Positions 46,304 through 55,467 of a DNA stretch of 64,000 bases are shown here, piece after piece; position 1 is the stretch's first letter; each line of letters starts with the position of its first letter. Under the pieces are notes generated by a model, which was not told the DNA's origin, did not search any database, and worked only from the letters and a program-made list of their open reading frames with translations. The position numbers and the translations under genes are program-made. Origin of the DNA: JBGASG01 sp046328035 (lineage in GTDB: Bacteria > Cyanobacteriota > Vampirovibrionia > Obscuribacterales > Obscuribacteraceae); assembly GCA_046328035.1 (NCBI GenBank), contig JAXLXI010000015.1, positions 1 through 64,000 of the forward strand. The letters run 5' to 3'.

Positions 46304-46613
46304 CTGAGCCGCGACAGCACCGCTGATCGTCGAGAATCCGGCACTGGATGGCTTTCGGTTCGGCACGTGGCTGATGCGTTGCGGCCATCACCTGTCTGAC
46401 GACGCCCGTCTCGAGTTGTTGGCTTTTCGTCTCAACCACCACTGGGACGGCAGCCCACGACGGTTTCACATACTGTGCTGCTCCCTACCGGAATCAGGTC
46501 GACTATTCGTCGGGACAAATTTATTCGGTCGCATCTTCATGAATTGCTTCGGGCGGGCATAATCGAGGAAGAAAGTCAGATATTCACTCGGATCCGAAGA
46601 CGGGAGACTCGTT
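46304..46613. other. Intergenic region, nothing recognised
   Basis: This 310-bp gap lies between two bestrophin-type genes on the same strand. I see no open reading frame with a ribosome site, no hairpin followed by T-run and no repeat. Confidence 0.4.
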
Positions 46614-47552
46614 TTGTCAAAGAAGGTCGGCGACCCTGCACTGCGCAAGTGGCTGCGTCCCATAGTTCTGGTGCACAAAGTTCCAGTATTTAAGCGCGTA
46701 TGGATTTACATCTTCCTGATCGCAGTGTATTCCGTGGGCGCGGACATCATAACCGACGTTTATCACTTCCCTTCTTTCCGAGACTTGCAGAGTCTGTCCG
46801 CAGTCGGGATTATTCTCGGCTTGCTGCTCGTGTTTCGCACCAACTCGGCTTACGAACGATGGTGGGAAGGGCGCAAGTTGTGGGGACAACTAGTCAATGA
46901 CTCTCGCAACCTCAGTCTCAAAGTCAGCGCTATCGACACTATCTCTCAAGCAGACAGAATACTGGTGGCGCAACTTTTGATTTCGTTTGCCTTCGCACTC
47001 AAACACCATTTGCGCGGCACCACTCCCACCGAGCCACTGCCGGGTATCGACCAGAGAGATTCAGAAGTGGAAGGTAAGCACCTGCCGCTCTATATAGCCG
47101 GCATTCTCTATCAGCGCATTTTGCAATGGCATCGCAAGCACGCCATCGACGGCATGATGCTCTGGCAACTCGATCCGCACGCCCGCGCTTTGATGGACAT
47201 TTGCGGCAGTTGCGAGCGCATCAAGAACAGCCCGATCGCCATTTCGTATCGTGCCTTCATGCGACAGGGTATCGCTCTCACGTTGCTCGCCATGCCCTGG
47301 TACATGGCACCGGATTTTCCGCTGCTCTGGTATCTGCCGGTGATTTTGATCAGCGCATATTTCCTGATCGGCATCGAGCTGATTGCCGAAGACATCGAAG
47401 ATCCATTCGGCTACGATGGTGATGATCTGCCGCTGGACAATATTTGCGCCACCATCCAGACCACGGTCGGACAAATACTTCCCATCGAGCAAAACCTCAG
47501 ATTCACATCGAGCTATGTGATCAAGAAAGATCCGCACGGCGATTTGCTCTGA
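46614..47552 (+). CDS. Bestrophin-family anion channel
   Basis: 312 residues with a TTG start (GGGAG nine bases upstream). The bestrophin pattern is clear: LLLVFRTNSAYERWWEGRKLWGQLVNDSRNL near residues 75-105, then WHRKHAIDGMMLWQLDPHARALMDICGSCERIKNSPIAISYRAF, and the C-terminal IELIAEDIEDPFGYDGDDLPLDNICATIQTTV. These are pentameric membrane channels, usually for anions. Three or four membrane segments are visible. It is the second bestrophin-type gene in this stretch. Confidence 0.92.
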   Translation: MSKKVGDPALRKWLRPIVLVHKVPVFKRVWIYIFLIAVYSVGADIITDVYHFPSFRDLQSLSAVGIILGLLLVFRTNSAYERWWEGRKLWGQLVNDSRNLSLKVSAIDTISQADRILVAQLLISFAFALKHHLRGTTPTEPLPGIDQRDSEVEGKHLPLYIAGILYQRILQWHRKHAIDGMMLWQLDPHARALMDICGSCERIKNSPIAISYRAFMRQGIALTLLAMPWYMAPDFPLLWYLPVILISAYFLIGIELIAEDIEDPFGYDGDDLPLDNICATIQTTVGQILPIEQNLRFTSSYVIKKDPHGDLL

Positions 47553-47775
47553 GCCCTCTAGCCGGCCACCCCATTAAAGATCGAACGCGCCACCACATTC
47601 GATGCCATTGACAACATGAGACGGCGCTCATAATCAAAGCCTGAAACGCCCAATATGAGCGGGGTTTCACAATTTGATGCTTTTCAGAATGTGCCGCTTT
47701 CAGTGGGGAAACCACCATGGCTTTTTTAGAGCGAAATCATACTATCTTGTCAGGGGTTAGGCGGTACTCACAAAT

Positions 47776-50529
47776 ATGTCATCCGAAAACGCGTTTTTCG
47801 GCCTGCAGCAGCGGGGGCCGGAAGCTGGTTTCGTGCACTCTTCTCCGGAAGAGTTAGCTGCATCCGTGTATGCCAACGTGCCGGCTGTGCCGACAAGAAA
47901 ACCCGGACTGGCCGACTGGGCACAAGACAACATGCTGAATCCGGCTCTCAACGCCGGTCTGATCGATCCATTGAGAGCGATCACCCATTCAGTAAATGCC
48001 GTCACCAAAACGGTGGCAAAAGTCGAGATCCTCCCTGAGCCGGACAAGCTCGATGTGCCGGTGGCATCTCCAACCAGCGGCACCGGACTGACGCAAGGAT
48101 TTTTCGGCGGTCTGGGCAGCATAGTACCGTATGCGATATCGGGCAAATTCGCCGGGTCGCTGTTGCGGGCCACCGGCAGTAAGCTCGCCGCCGAAGGTGC
48201 TCTGGCAAGTGTGCTCAAGAGCCAGAAGACAGCCATGATTCTCGGTGCCGGTACATACGACTTTTTCCGCGTGCCGGACGCCGGACAGACACGCTTCGGC
48301 AATGCCATGGGTGGTGTTGCCGGATTCACCGTATTCGAAACTATGAACCCTCTGATCAAGAGATTGCCCGGCATCCCGGCGAAGGGGCTGGGCATGCTGG
48401 CGATCGGTACGGTCGGAGCTTCATCGCAATTTGTCACGTCCGAACTGATTTCGAAAGGCACGGTCAATACCGAGATGCTCGGGCAGGTCGCCATGCAGGG
48501 CGGCGCACTTAATCTGGTGCTGCCCGGCACTCAACGCGGTTTAGAGAGAGTCGTCAACGAGAATAATGTTGCTCTCGGCAGAGGCATATACGGCGACCAG
48601 TTCTTACGCTCCAACTATGCAAAAGAACATCCTGAGCTGATCACGCCTTATGTGCGCAAGATGATCGAACAGAATCCGTGGGTGCGCATTCAGCCAGGCG
48701 CAAAACTTCCACAATACGTCCCGGGCAGCGGCCGCATAGAAATATCTCCGACGATGCCTAAGGAAAATCTGGGTCTGATGCTCTATCAACATTCGCAGAG
48801 CAAGCCCGGCACCGCAGCAGAAGGGCAGTATTCACTGGCGGCGGATCTTTTGAGGCAAGGAAAAACGGCGGAAGCACGTGAGGTCTTCGACAACGTGCGA
48901 CTGGCACAAGAACTTGGCGTGCGGCAAGCCAATCATATAATGTCGAGAGAAACAGGCGGCGCAAGCGCGCTTGAAACGTTCGATGCGGCAGCAGCTATGC
49001 GCGACCTGCCCGCACAAAAGCTAGCCGGCGATCTGACCTACGGCGATGTCTGGAGCAGCGAGTGGCAACACTTCGTTGCCACCGGCGGCGAGTATCGTCC
49101 GCCCGTGCAATACATCGGCGCCGATGGCACCGCGGCCTATCAAAATCAGGACATGCGCCCTTATTACAAGGCAGCGCACGATGAAGTCAGTCTCGACAAT
49201 ATTACGCGCACGCTGGCCGGCAACAAGACGTTGCGCCTGGTGCGCTACGACAGCGGCGGACACTCGGCAGTCACGGTCGACAGCAAGCCGACGCTGCAAT
49301 CAGCGGTGGACGGTCTTTTGATTTTCCAGTGGGACCGCGACAATATCTTCCAGGCACTGGCAGAACGCGCAGCCAAAAATGATCCGGTTCTAGGCAAGGC
49401 CCTGGAAATTTCGCCGGATGCAGCCAAAGCCGGACTGACTGCTTCGCTGAAGCACCACTTCCTCAACCAGTTCCGTTTCACCGACATCATCAACGACAAG
49501 GTGACCGGACTGGAACTGGGCAAACGCCCCAACATCAGATACAACCCGATGTCGCTGGCCGAAGTCGGCGATCCATGGGGACATGCGCAAAATGACTCGC
49601 TGGCATTCGTTGACTTCATGCTTTTCCATCAACTGAATAAAGGCGAATTGAAATGGAACGATCCAGCCATTCAACCTTATGCCGAAGCGTATGCAGCGCT
49701 GCTGCCTACGTACTTCAAAAAGATCCATGCGTGGGAAGACTGGGATCTGGGAGCCTGGGAAGACCGTCGCGGAGAACATGCATCCTCGCTCGGCACAGTC
49801 GTCGCGGCACTGCGCGAGCAACGACAGTTTCTTCAAGAGCATGGTCCGGTTGAGTACAAGGCGAACGACGGCAACACCTACAAAGTCACTGAAGCCGACG
49901 TCGCCGAGACGCTCGCCAAAGCTGAGGCAAAACTCAACGAAGTGCTTCCAAACGAATTCATCCGTGGCGAAGGCGGTGAGACACGACACACTGACGCCGC
50001 ACTCGTCAATGCACTATTCCTGGGCGCCGTCTCCGGCAAACCGCTGGTGAGCGATGCGATGACCGTCCAAATTATCAACACCATCGAACGCGATCTGATG
50101 GGACCGATCGGAATTGCTCGTTATCCCAAAGATGTCTGGGATGGGCGTGTCAATCGCACCGATCTCGGACCTCGTCAGGAAGCGCAGTGGTCGCACGTTT
50201 CACCGATGATTTCAGTGATCTTCGGAGAGATGTATCGGCGCACTGGCAATCCCGAATACTTGCAGCGGCAGACCGAGCACTTCAACCGATCGCTGGGCAC
50301 CGTCAACGAGCGCTGGAAAATACCCGAAGCTTATATCATCGATCCCCAGACTGGACGCTGGGTCTCCGATGCCAACGAGCCACTGGCGTGGGCGCAATCG
50401 GCCACCGTCCTGTCCATCGACGGAATGAAGCAGACCGTTCAGTATCAACAGATGCATGGACTGATGGCGGCACCGACAAAGCAGAAACTCGGATCATCAA
50501 TTCGCAGTCTGTTCAAACTGGGGAGTTGA
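47776..50529 (+). CDS. Large protein with GH15/phosphorylase-kinase-like C-terminal domain
   Basis: 917 residues. Residues about 100-240 hold several hydrophobic stretches (TQGFFGGLGSIVPYAISGKFAGSLL, GNAMGGVAGFTVFETM), possibly membrane-inserting. From about 480 the sequence looks like the alpha/alpha-barrel of GH15 and phosphorylase kinase alpha: LLIFQWDRDNIFQALA (about 520), HAQNDSLAFVDFML, and AWEDWDLGAWEDRRGEHASSLGTVVAAL (about 652-678), with possible catalytic Glu. The middle (320-470) is unknown. The N-terminus has no signal peptide. A carbohydrate or kinase-regulatory function is possible but unproven. The next gene is convergent, overlapping by 17 bp. Confidence 0.75.
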   Translation: MSSENAFFGLQQRGPEAGFVHSSPEELAASVYANVPAVPTRKPGLADWAQDNMLNPALNAGLIDPLRAITHSVNAVTKTVAKVEILPEPDKLDVPVASPTSGTGLTQGFFGGLGSIVPYAISGKFAGSLLRATGSKLAAEGALASVLKSQKTAMILGAGTYDFFRVPDAGQTRFGNAMGGVAGFTVFETMNPLIKRLPGIPAKGLGMLAIGTVGASSQFVTSELISKGTVNTEMLGQVAMQGGALNLVLPGTQRGLERVVNENNVALGRGIYGDQFLRSNYAKEHPELITPYVRKMIEQNPWVRIQPGAKLPQYVPGSGRIEISPTMPKENLGLMLYQHSQSKPGTAAEGQYSLAADLLRQGKTAEAREVFDNVRLAQELGVRQANHIMSRETGGASALETFDAAAAMRDLPAQKLAGDLTYGDVWSSEWQHFVATGGEYRPPVQYIGADGTAAYQNQDMRPYYKAAHDEVSLDNITRTLAGNKTLRLVRYDSGGHSAVTVDSKPTLQSAVDGLLIFQWDRDNIFQALAERAAKNDPVLGKALEISPDAAKAGLTASLKHHFLNQFRFTDIINDKVTGLELGKRPNIRYNPMSLAEVGDPWGHAQNDSLAFVDFMLFHQLNKGELKWNDPAIQPYAEAYAALLPTYFKKIHAWEDWDLGAWEDRRGEHASSLGTVVAALREQRQFLQEHGPVEYKANDGNTYKVTEADVAETLAKAEAKLNEVLPNEFIRGEGGETRHTDAALVNALFLGAVSGKPLVSDAMTVQIINTIERDLMGPIGIARYPKDVWDGRVNRTDLGPRQEAQWSHVSPMISVIFGEMYRRTGNPEYLQRQTEHFNRSLGTVNERWKIPEAYIIDPQTGRWVSDANEPLAWAQSATVLSIDGMKQTVQYQQMHGLMAAPTKQKLGSSIRSLFKLGS

Positions 50530-51199
50530 GCCTTCGCTGTTTTTCAACGAACTCCAACCCGTGTGCAAACTGGGTATTGACCGGCACATTTTCTTTGCAG
50601 AGGCGACATGAGTCGGCGCTCCAAAAAGGAATCTTGAACTCGACCAGATAGATAAAGCGCGGCACGTCCATGGCTTCGGCATCGCAGTTTCCTCGCGAGC
50701 AGTAAGCGGCGGCCGCCACCACTTCGCCGCCGGCGGACTTGACCGCCTGTGCAGTCTGGCGAATTGAATGTCCCGTGTTGATAATGTCGTCGACGATCAA
50801 AACTCTTTTGCCGCTCACCAGTTTGTCAAAACCACGCTTGAGCACAAATGGTGGACGCACTCCCAGACTGGCTCCGCCCGGCTCGCCATGCTCAGCAAAG
50901 ACGGCCGGCAAATTGAGAAAGTGACCGACCCATTGCGACATAATCAATCCGCCCATCGCCGGACCGCAAACGATTTCGGCAGCCGCTGCCGGCGTTGACG
51001 ACTGGACAGCCTGGGACATTAGCTGCCCCAGCCGTGCCACCTTATCTGTGTAAGGAATCAGCGCGTCTTTAGAGATCCAACCTGCACCGTGATCACCTGA
51101 GATGTAGACGAAGTGATCGTTGTCCAGAATCGTATTGCATTGACGCAAAATCTGCTGAGCTTCTTGGTCCAGCTCGGCGCGCCCATCCGGCATATCCAT
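50513..51199 (-). CDS. Orotate phosphoribosyltransferase-like PRTase
   Basis: About 228 residues from ATG 51199 (GGAGG four bases upstream); a 62-codon upstream extension is rejected. The PRPP-binding loop is VLIVDDIINTGHS (about 131-143). CGPAMGGLIMSQWVGHFLNLPAVFAEHGE matches the OPRT family. HFVYISGDHGAGWISKDAL is the N-terminal hood as in PyrE-like proteins. Four Cys in the last 60 residues (CSRGNC, SCRLC) are unusual and could bind a metal. It may be PyrE or a related nucleotide salvage enzyme. Confidence 0.83.
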   Translation of the reverse strand: MDMPDGRAELDQEAQQILRQCNTILDNDHFVYISGDHGAGWISKDALIPYTDKVARLGQLMSQAVQSSTPAAAAEIVCGPAMGGLIMSQWVGHFLNLPAVFAEHGEPGGASLGVRPPFVLKRGFDKLVSGKRVLIVDDIINTGHSIRQTAQAVKSAGGEVVAAAAYCSRGNCDAEAMDVPRFIYLVEFKIPFWSADSCRLCKENVPVNTQFAHGLEFVEKQRRLNSPV

Positions 51200-51317
51200 G
51201 CACCTCCACCGGCAGTGTAGCACGCATGCTCGCGCAGTTATCAAGCGGTCGCCGCAGCGTGTATGATTCTGGAGCAGACGGCACCTGCCACTTTTGTACG
51301 GCACTTGAAAGCCTGCT

Positions 51318-52700
51318 ATGAGCGACATCACCATCGCACCAAGAATTGCCGGCGCAGGGCGCATTCGCTGCTGGGTAGCTGCCACTCATCAGAAATCGCA
51401 ACCGGCTATCTCCTGGACTATCGACCAGGAACCGGCCAAGCCGCACGTCATAAAACCGATGCAGTCCACCTATCCGCCTGACCCGACCGGTTGCTTCACC
51501 GGCATTTTCGAATTTGTCGGATTGGACGACGGCCGGGTGTATTCCGTCTCGGCAACTTTGGCGAAAGGAGACACGGCGGCGCTTCGCACCGTCAGCGGTG
51601 TCAAACATGTGATGAACGACAGGTTCAATATTCTCCTGTTGTCTTGCTACGATTATCAAACCGACGTGGCCAGAAATTTGGACACCAAGGTTTCGCAACT
51701 TCCCGGCGTGAACAAGCCGAATCTCACCCTCTTGCTCGGCGACCAGGTCTATCTGGATGTGCCGGTGCGCTTTGCGTTTCTCGATGATGAATCATGGCTG
51801 GCCAAAGAGTTTGAAAGGCAGTACATGAACAACTTCGGCGACAGCTCCACATATGGCAAGGCGCTACGGCTGGCGCCGTCCCTGTCGATTCCCGACGATC
51901 ACGAGTACTGGAACAACTACCCTCACGCCCAGGTGCACATTCACAATACATATTCGGCTGCCAGCCGCGCACGCTGGACACGCGCCGCCGAGCTCATGTA
52001 TCAAGCCTTCCAGAGCAGCTCCGAGGAAGACTTTCGCGACCCGGTGTTTATGGACATCGACCCTTTTACATTCGCGTGCATCAACACGCGCAGCACCAGA
52101 CTGGAACGCAACATCATGGACCGCCGCCAGTGGGAGATGCTCATGGATTGGACCGAGCGCGCCATTGCCAATCCCTATCGCATGGCCGTCATCGCCACCG
52201 GACAGTCGCTTATGCGCCGCAAGGCCAACGTCGTGAACGCCCAGATCAGAGACAGCGAGCTCCCTAATTACTCAGATTTTTGGATCTTCCAGAAGATGCT
52301 TGAGAAATTCGAAGAGGCTGGGCGCAAGTTTCTTCTTTTGACGGGCGATGTCCACTTCGGGCGCATCACTACAATGCGCTCTCGAAGAACCGGTGTCATC
52401 TGCGGTGCAGAAATTATCTCATCGCCGGTCTCGCTGGTGCAGGGCGTCGTGCCCCCGAAAGAGAATCAACCGATTGTGCCGGTCGAGTGGTGGCGCGCCT
52501 GGCCGCGCCATCCAGAACCGTCGGATTGCGAGGGACCGCTGACCAGACAGTTTATTTGCGATGTCGATTGGCGCCAGAAGGGCAATCATTTCGCGGTAGT
52601 TTCCCTGTACCCTTATCGCAACCAGGTCGATGTCATCTATCAACCCCTGCACCACGATGAAGTCCACAACAAAATGATCAAGAGAACGCTCTTCTATTAG
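51318..52700 (+). CDS. PhoD-like metallophosphatase
   Basis: 460 residues, no signal peptide. The metallophosphatase residues are visible in order: LLLGDQVYLDV (about 140), IPDDHEYWNNY (about 192) and LLLTGDVHFGRITTM (about 341). These are PhoD/alkaline phosphatase D-like motifs. The N-terminal ~80 residues look like the beta-sandwich of PhoD. Without an export signal a cytoplasmic role is likely. The next gene follows after 22 bp and is probably co-transcribed. Confidence 0.85.
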   Translation: MSDITIAPRIAGAGRIRCWVAATHQKSQPAISWTIDQEPAKPHVIKPMQSTYPPDPTGCFTGIFEFVGLDDGRVYSVSATLAKGDTAALRTVSGVKHVMNDRFNILLLSCYDYQTDVARNLDTKVSQLPGVNKPNLTLLLGDQVYLDVPVRFAFLDDESWLAKEFERQYMNNFGDSSTYGKALRLAPSLSIPDDHEYWNNYPHAQVHIHNTYSAASRARWTRAAELMYQAFQSSSEEDFRDPVFMDIDPFTFACINTRSTRLERNIMDRRQWEMLMDWTERAIANPYRMAVIATGQSLMRRKANVVNAQIRDSELPNYSDFWIFQKMLEKFEEAGRKFLLLTGDVHFGRITTMRSRRTGVICGAEIISSPVSLVQGVVPPKENQPIVPVEWWRAWPRHPEPSDCEGPLTRQFICDVDWRQKGNHFAVVSLYPYRNQVDVIYQPLHHDEVHNKMIKRTLFY

Positions 52701-52722
52701 TATCAGCCTGAGGATCTACATA

Positions 52723-53451
52723 ATGCTGCCACTCATGAAATCGCAATCGACCGCGCCGAATGAAAACTTCGTCGAGTCTGTGCGCAATAAGGGCGAAACT
52801 AACAAAGAGTGGTTACGCCGGCACTGGGATCCAAACGACACTTCGCAAGTGGTGCTGGTGGGCGGCATATCGCCGACAGCTCAACGCATTCGCATCGCCC
52901 AGTCGCACTCGCGCCATGACTTCACACCCAGCCTCTGGTCGCATGTCGGACTCTTGATTTACGATCAAAAGCAGGATGTGTTCACCTGCTTCCAGGCATT
53001 CCCGCTGGTGGAGACGATGCCGCTCAACTATCCACCGGCAACCAACGCCATTTTTTCGCACAACTTCGACATGTTCGACGATCAGGCTCAGTTTCCTAAC
53101 ATCAGCTCAATTCCGGTGCCGGGTTTAGTCGACGACATATTGCAAGGCATCGAGCAGTTTAAATACCAGCGTGCCGTCTGCGACACCGTGCGGCTGACAA
53201 TCGAATGGATGTCGTATTGCTGGGGAGTGAAAGCAGCCAGCCCCCTGCTTGAAGAAGCGGGCGAACCATCCGCCTGCTTCATAGAAAACGTCATGCGCGC
53301 CGTCGGCGTCGAGCTTTCACCTTCCGTCAATGCTCGCGTCGCCTGCCCGGAAACTATCTGGCAAAGCGCCATGTGGTGGCACGACTTCTATCAAGACCGC
53401 TTCGACGTGTCCGGCAACTGGCACGCACCACACTCGGTGTTCAGCGCTTAG
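52723..53451 (+). CDS. Possible permuted NlpC/P60-type hydrolase
   Basis: 242 residues from ATG 52723 (GAGGAT upstream). The pattern SLWSHVGLLIYDQ (candidate catalytic His) followed far downstream by PSACFIENVMRAVGV (candidate Cys) is the permuted NlpC/P60/YiiX arrangement, in which the His precedes the Cys in sequence. No signal peptide is present, so it would act in the cytoplasm or on internal lipids and proteins. The assignment is tentative. It ends tail-to-tail with the ferrochelatase, 4-bp overlap. Confidence 0.6.
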   Translation: MLPLMKSQSTAPNENFVESVRNKGETNKEWLRRHWDPNDTSQVVLVGGISPTAQRIRIAQSHSRHDFTPSLWSHVGLLIYDQKQDVFTCFQAFPLVETMPLNYPPATNAIFSHNFDMFDDQAQFPNISSIPVPGLVDDILQGIEQFKYQRAVCDTVRLTIEWMSYCWGVKAASPLLEEAGEPSACFIENVMRAVGVELSPSVNARVACPETIWQSAMWWHDFYQDRFDVSGNWHAPHSVFSA

Positions 53452-54461
53452 CTCACTTGCCGGGGGCAGCACTGTTCGCGGCACAAACGATTGGCTGAAT
53501 CGACGGACTGGTCCCCGTTGTTGGACAGCGCCGACTGATGATCCTCGACCAGCTCACGAATCATCTCGATAAAAATCGGATGGGCACCAGCCGTGGAGGC
53601 ACGGTGCATAGTCACGCCCAGCTCCTCGCAAAGCGCCTTAGCTTCGGTATCCAGGTCATACAGAATTTCCATGTGATCGCTGACGAAACCAATCGGTGCG
53701 ATCACGAGCAGTTTTTTGTCTTGCCCGTGCAGCGTGCGAATGTGGTCACAGATGTCGGGTTCCAACCACGGTTGCTGAGGAGGACCGCTGCGACTTTGAT
53801 AAACCATGGCGAAGTCCGAGCAATCGACGCGAGAAGCCAGAAGCCGCGCGGTTTCGTCCAGTTGCACTGCATAGTCGCAGCCGCCGGCCATCGTCTGCGG
53901 AATACTGTGAGCCGTAAAGGCCACATGCACAGACCGCCGCTGTTCAGCCGGAAAACGAAAAATGGCATCGCGCAGATGCTCTTCATTGGCCTCAATAAAA
54001 TACGGGTGACTGTAAAAGGGCGGAATTTTGTCGATCACAGGCGCACCGGGACCAACGGCCTGCCGCGCCCGCTCGATGTCGTCGAGGTACTGGCGACAGC
54101 TCGAATATGAGCTGTAAGCCGACGTCGCCAGAGCAATCGCCCGGGTGATGCCGTCATCGCGCATGCGCGCCACCGTGTCTTCCAACATCGGATGCCAGTT
54201 GCGGTTGCCCCAGTAAATCGGCAAGTTGATGCCGGAATCTTCGAACTCATCCTTTAAGTCGGCGAGCAACGCTCTGTTCAGGTCGTTGATAGGCGACACA
54301 CCGCCAAACAAGTAATAGTGATGCGCCACCGCTTCCAGGCGGCTGTCGGGAATGTTTCTACCGCGAGTGACATTGCGCAGGAAAGGCATGACGTCGTCTT
54401 TCCCTTCCGGACCACCGAATGACACCAGAAGAAAGGCGTCGTACTCTCCGGATGTTTCCAT
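53448..54461 (-). CDS. hemH: Ferrochelatase family, coproporphyrin-type
   Basis: 337 residues from ATG 54461 (METSGEYDAFLLVSFGGPEG, GGAGC upstream). A 56-codon upstream extension coded by a GC-rich hexamer repeat is rejected. Ferrochelatases insert Fe2+ into porphyrin. Visible motifs are LVSFGGPEG, VAFTAHSIP (active-site His), MVYQSRSGPPQQPWLEP and IAPIGFVSDHMEILYDLD (active-site Glu). The form resembles the actinobacterial-type CpfC. The extreme C-terminus NRLCREQCCPRQVS has three Cys, which could bind a 2Fe-2S cluster as in some ferrochelatases. Stop overlaps the preceding gene. Confidence 0.93.
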   Translation of the reverse strand: METSGEYDAFLLVSFGGPEGKDDVMPFLRNVTRGRNIPDSRLEAVAHHYYLFGGVSPINDLNRALLADLKDEFEDSGINLPIYWGNRNWHPMLEDTVARMRDDGITRAIALATSAYSSYSSCRQYLDDIERARQAVGPGAPVIDKIPPFYSHPYFIEANEEHLRDAIFRFPAEQRRSVHVAFTAHSIPQTMAGGCDYAVQLDETARLLASRVDCSDFAMVYQSRSGPPQQPWLEPDICDHIRTLHGQDKKLLVIAPIGFVSDHMEILYDLDTEAKALCEELGVTMHRASTAGAHPIFIEMIRELVEDHQSALSNNGDQSVDSANRLCREQCCPRQVS

Positions 54462-54572
54462 TTGCACGCAAGCTCCAGATCCTTTCTCTATTCTACTCTC
54501 GGATGCCGCACTCGTGTCCAGCGCTACTACCAGAGCACCCGCTCCGCAGTATTTAATCTGCACGTTGCAGCA

Positions 54573-54596
54573 GCGTCCGCGTCCGCGTCCGCGTCC
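54573..54596. repeat. Hexanucleotide tandem repeat
   Basis: Four perfect copies of GCGTCC in the region upstream of the ferrochelatase start. It encodes nothing on the chosen starts. Confidence 0.9.
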
Positions 54597-54782
54597 GAGG
54601 CTGCAAGAATGCCACCACCGACGGTGCAATGTTCGGCGGGCGCGTCACTCGCCGGCAAAAGCCGGACCGGTTGTCATACAGCACAACTGCCCAGTTGCTT
54701 AAGGCAAAGCCTGCTTATCAGTTGAAATAAAAGCCGTTAGGTAAGATCATATGGAGCTGTCTAGTCAACGGAGTTGAGCGAA

Positions 54783-55466
54783 ATGCGCCACCAGACCATC
54801 ACCTCGGATTTCAAGGGTACCGGATTTCGGAAACAAGCCACCCGCTTCGCCGTGGGACTCGCCCTCCTGACCATGGTCTGCCAGGGCTTGGGAATGCCGG
54901 CCGCGCATGCGGAACCGCCGACCGCCGAACAACTGACAGCCAATGCCAGCAAATCGCTGGAAGCGATGACCGACTTCAAAGATCCGAACTTCTCCATGAA
55001 GTTTCCGACCAGCTGGGATAAGGAGACCGACGGCTTGCCGCCCTCCCAGATTTTGAGAGCCAAAACAATCATGGGCGCAGTCAACTTGATCGTGGTTGCC
55101 GACAAGAGCCCGAACGCCGAATCGATCGACAAGTTTGCCGATACGAATGTGAACGGTCTCAAAGAAGCCTTCGGCGACAAGCTGACCATCAGCACCAATG
55201 AGCCGATCAAATTGAAAAACACCACCGGTCGGTTGCTGGTGATGGGCCAAGAAATGAAGGACGAAGGCAAGGACCCGATCAAGTTCAAGCAATACATGGT
55301 GCTCTTCGTTTCCAACGGCACCGGTTATGGCATGACATGCACCACCATCGATTCCTGGTATCCGATCTTTGAAAAGGTCTTCAAAGCCATGGCCGATTCG
55401 GTCGAAGTAGCTCAAGTCGCTAAGACCGAAGCCAGCGCTGCGCCGAAGACCGAAGCCAGCGACTAG
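54783..55466 (+). CDS. Secreted PsbP-like protein
   Basis: About 227 residues from ATG 54783 (GGAG nine bases upstream); TTG 54774 is an alternative. A signal peptide ends near PAAHA. The soluble domain starts NFSMKFPTSWDKET, continues IMGAVNLIVVADKSP and YMVLFVSNGTGYGMTC and closes with a helix FEKVFKAMADSVEVAQ. It is a clear paralogue of the 44772 protein. A short C-terminal repeat KTEAS occurs twice. The kinase gene starts two bases after its stop. Confidence 0.78.
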   Translation: MRHQTITSDFKGTGFRKQATRFAVGLALLTMVCQGLGMPAAHAEPPTAEQLTANASKSLEAMTDFKDPNFSMKFPTSWDKETDGLPPSQILRAKTIMGAVNLIVVADKSPNAESIDKFADTNVNGLKEAFGDKLTISTNEPIKLKNTTGRLLVMGQEMKDEGKDPIKFKQYMVLFVSNGTGYGMTCTTIDSWYPIFEKVFKAMADSVEVAQVAKTEASAAPKTEASD

Positions 55467-55467
55467 T

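Noticed and set aside
51200..51385. N-terminal extension of the phosphoribosyltransferase
   Set aside because: Start at 51199 has a GGAGG, and the extension is Cys/Arg-rich without homology.
54462..54629. N-terminal extension of ferrochelatase
   Set aside because: It is a translated hexamer repeat (GRGRG), and a proper start with a ribosome site exists at 54461.
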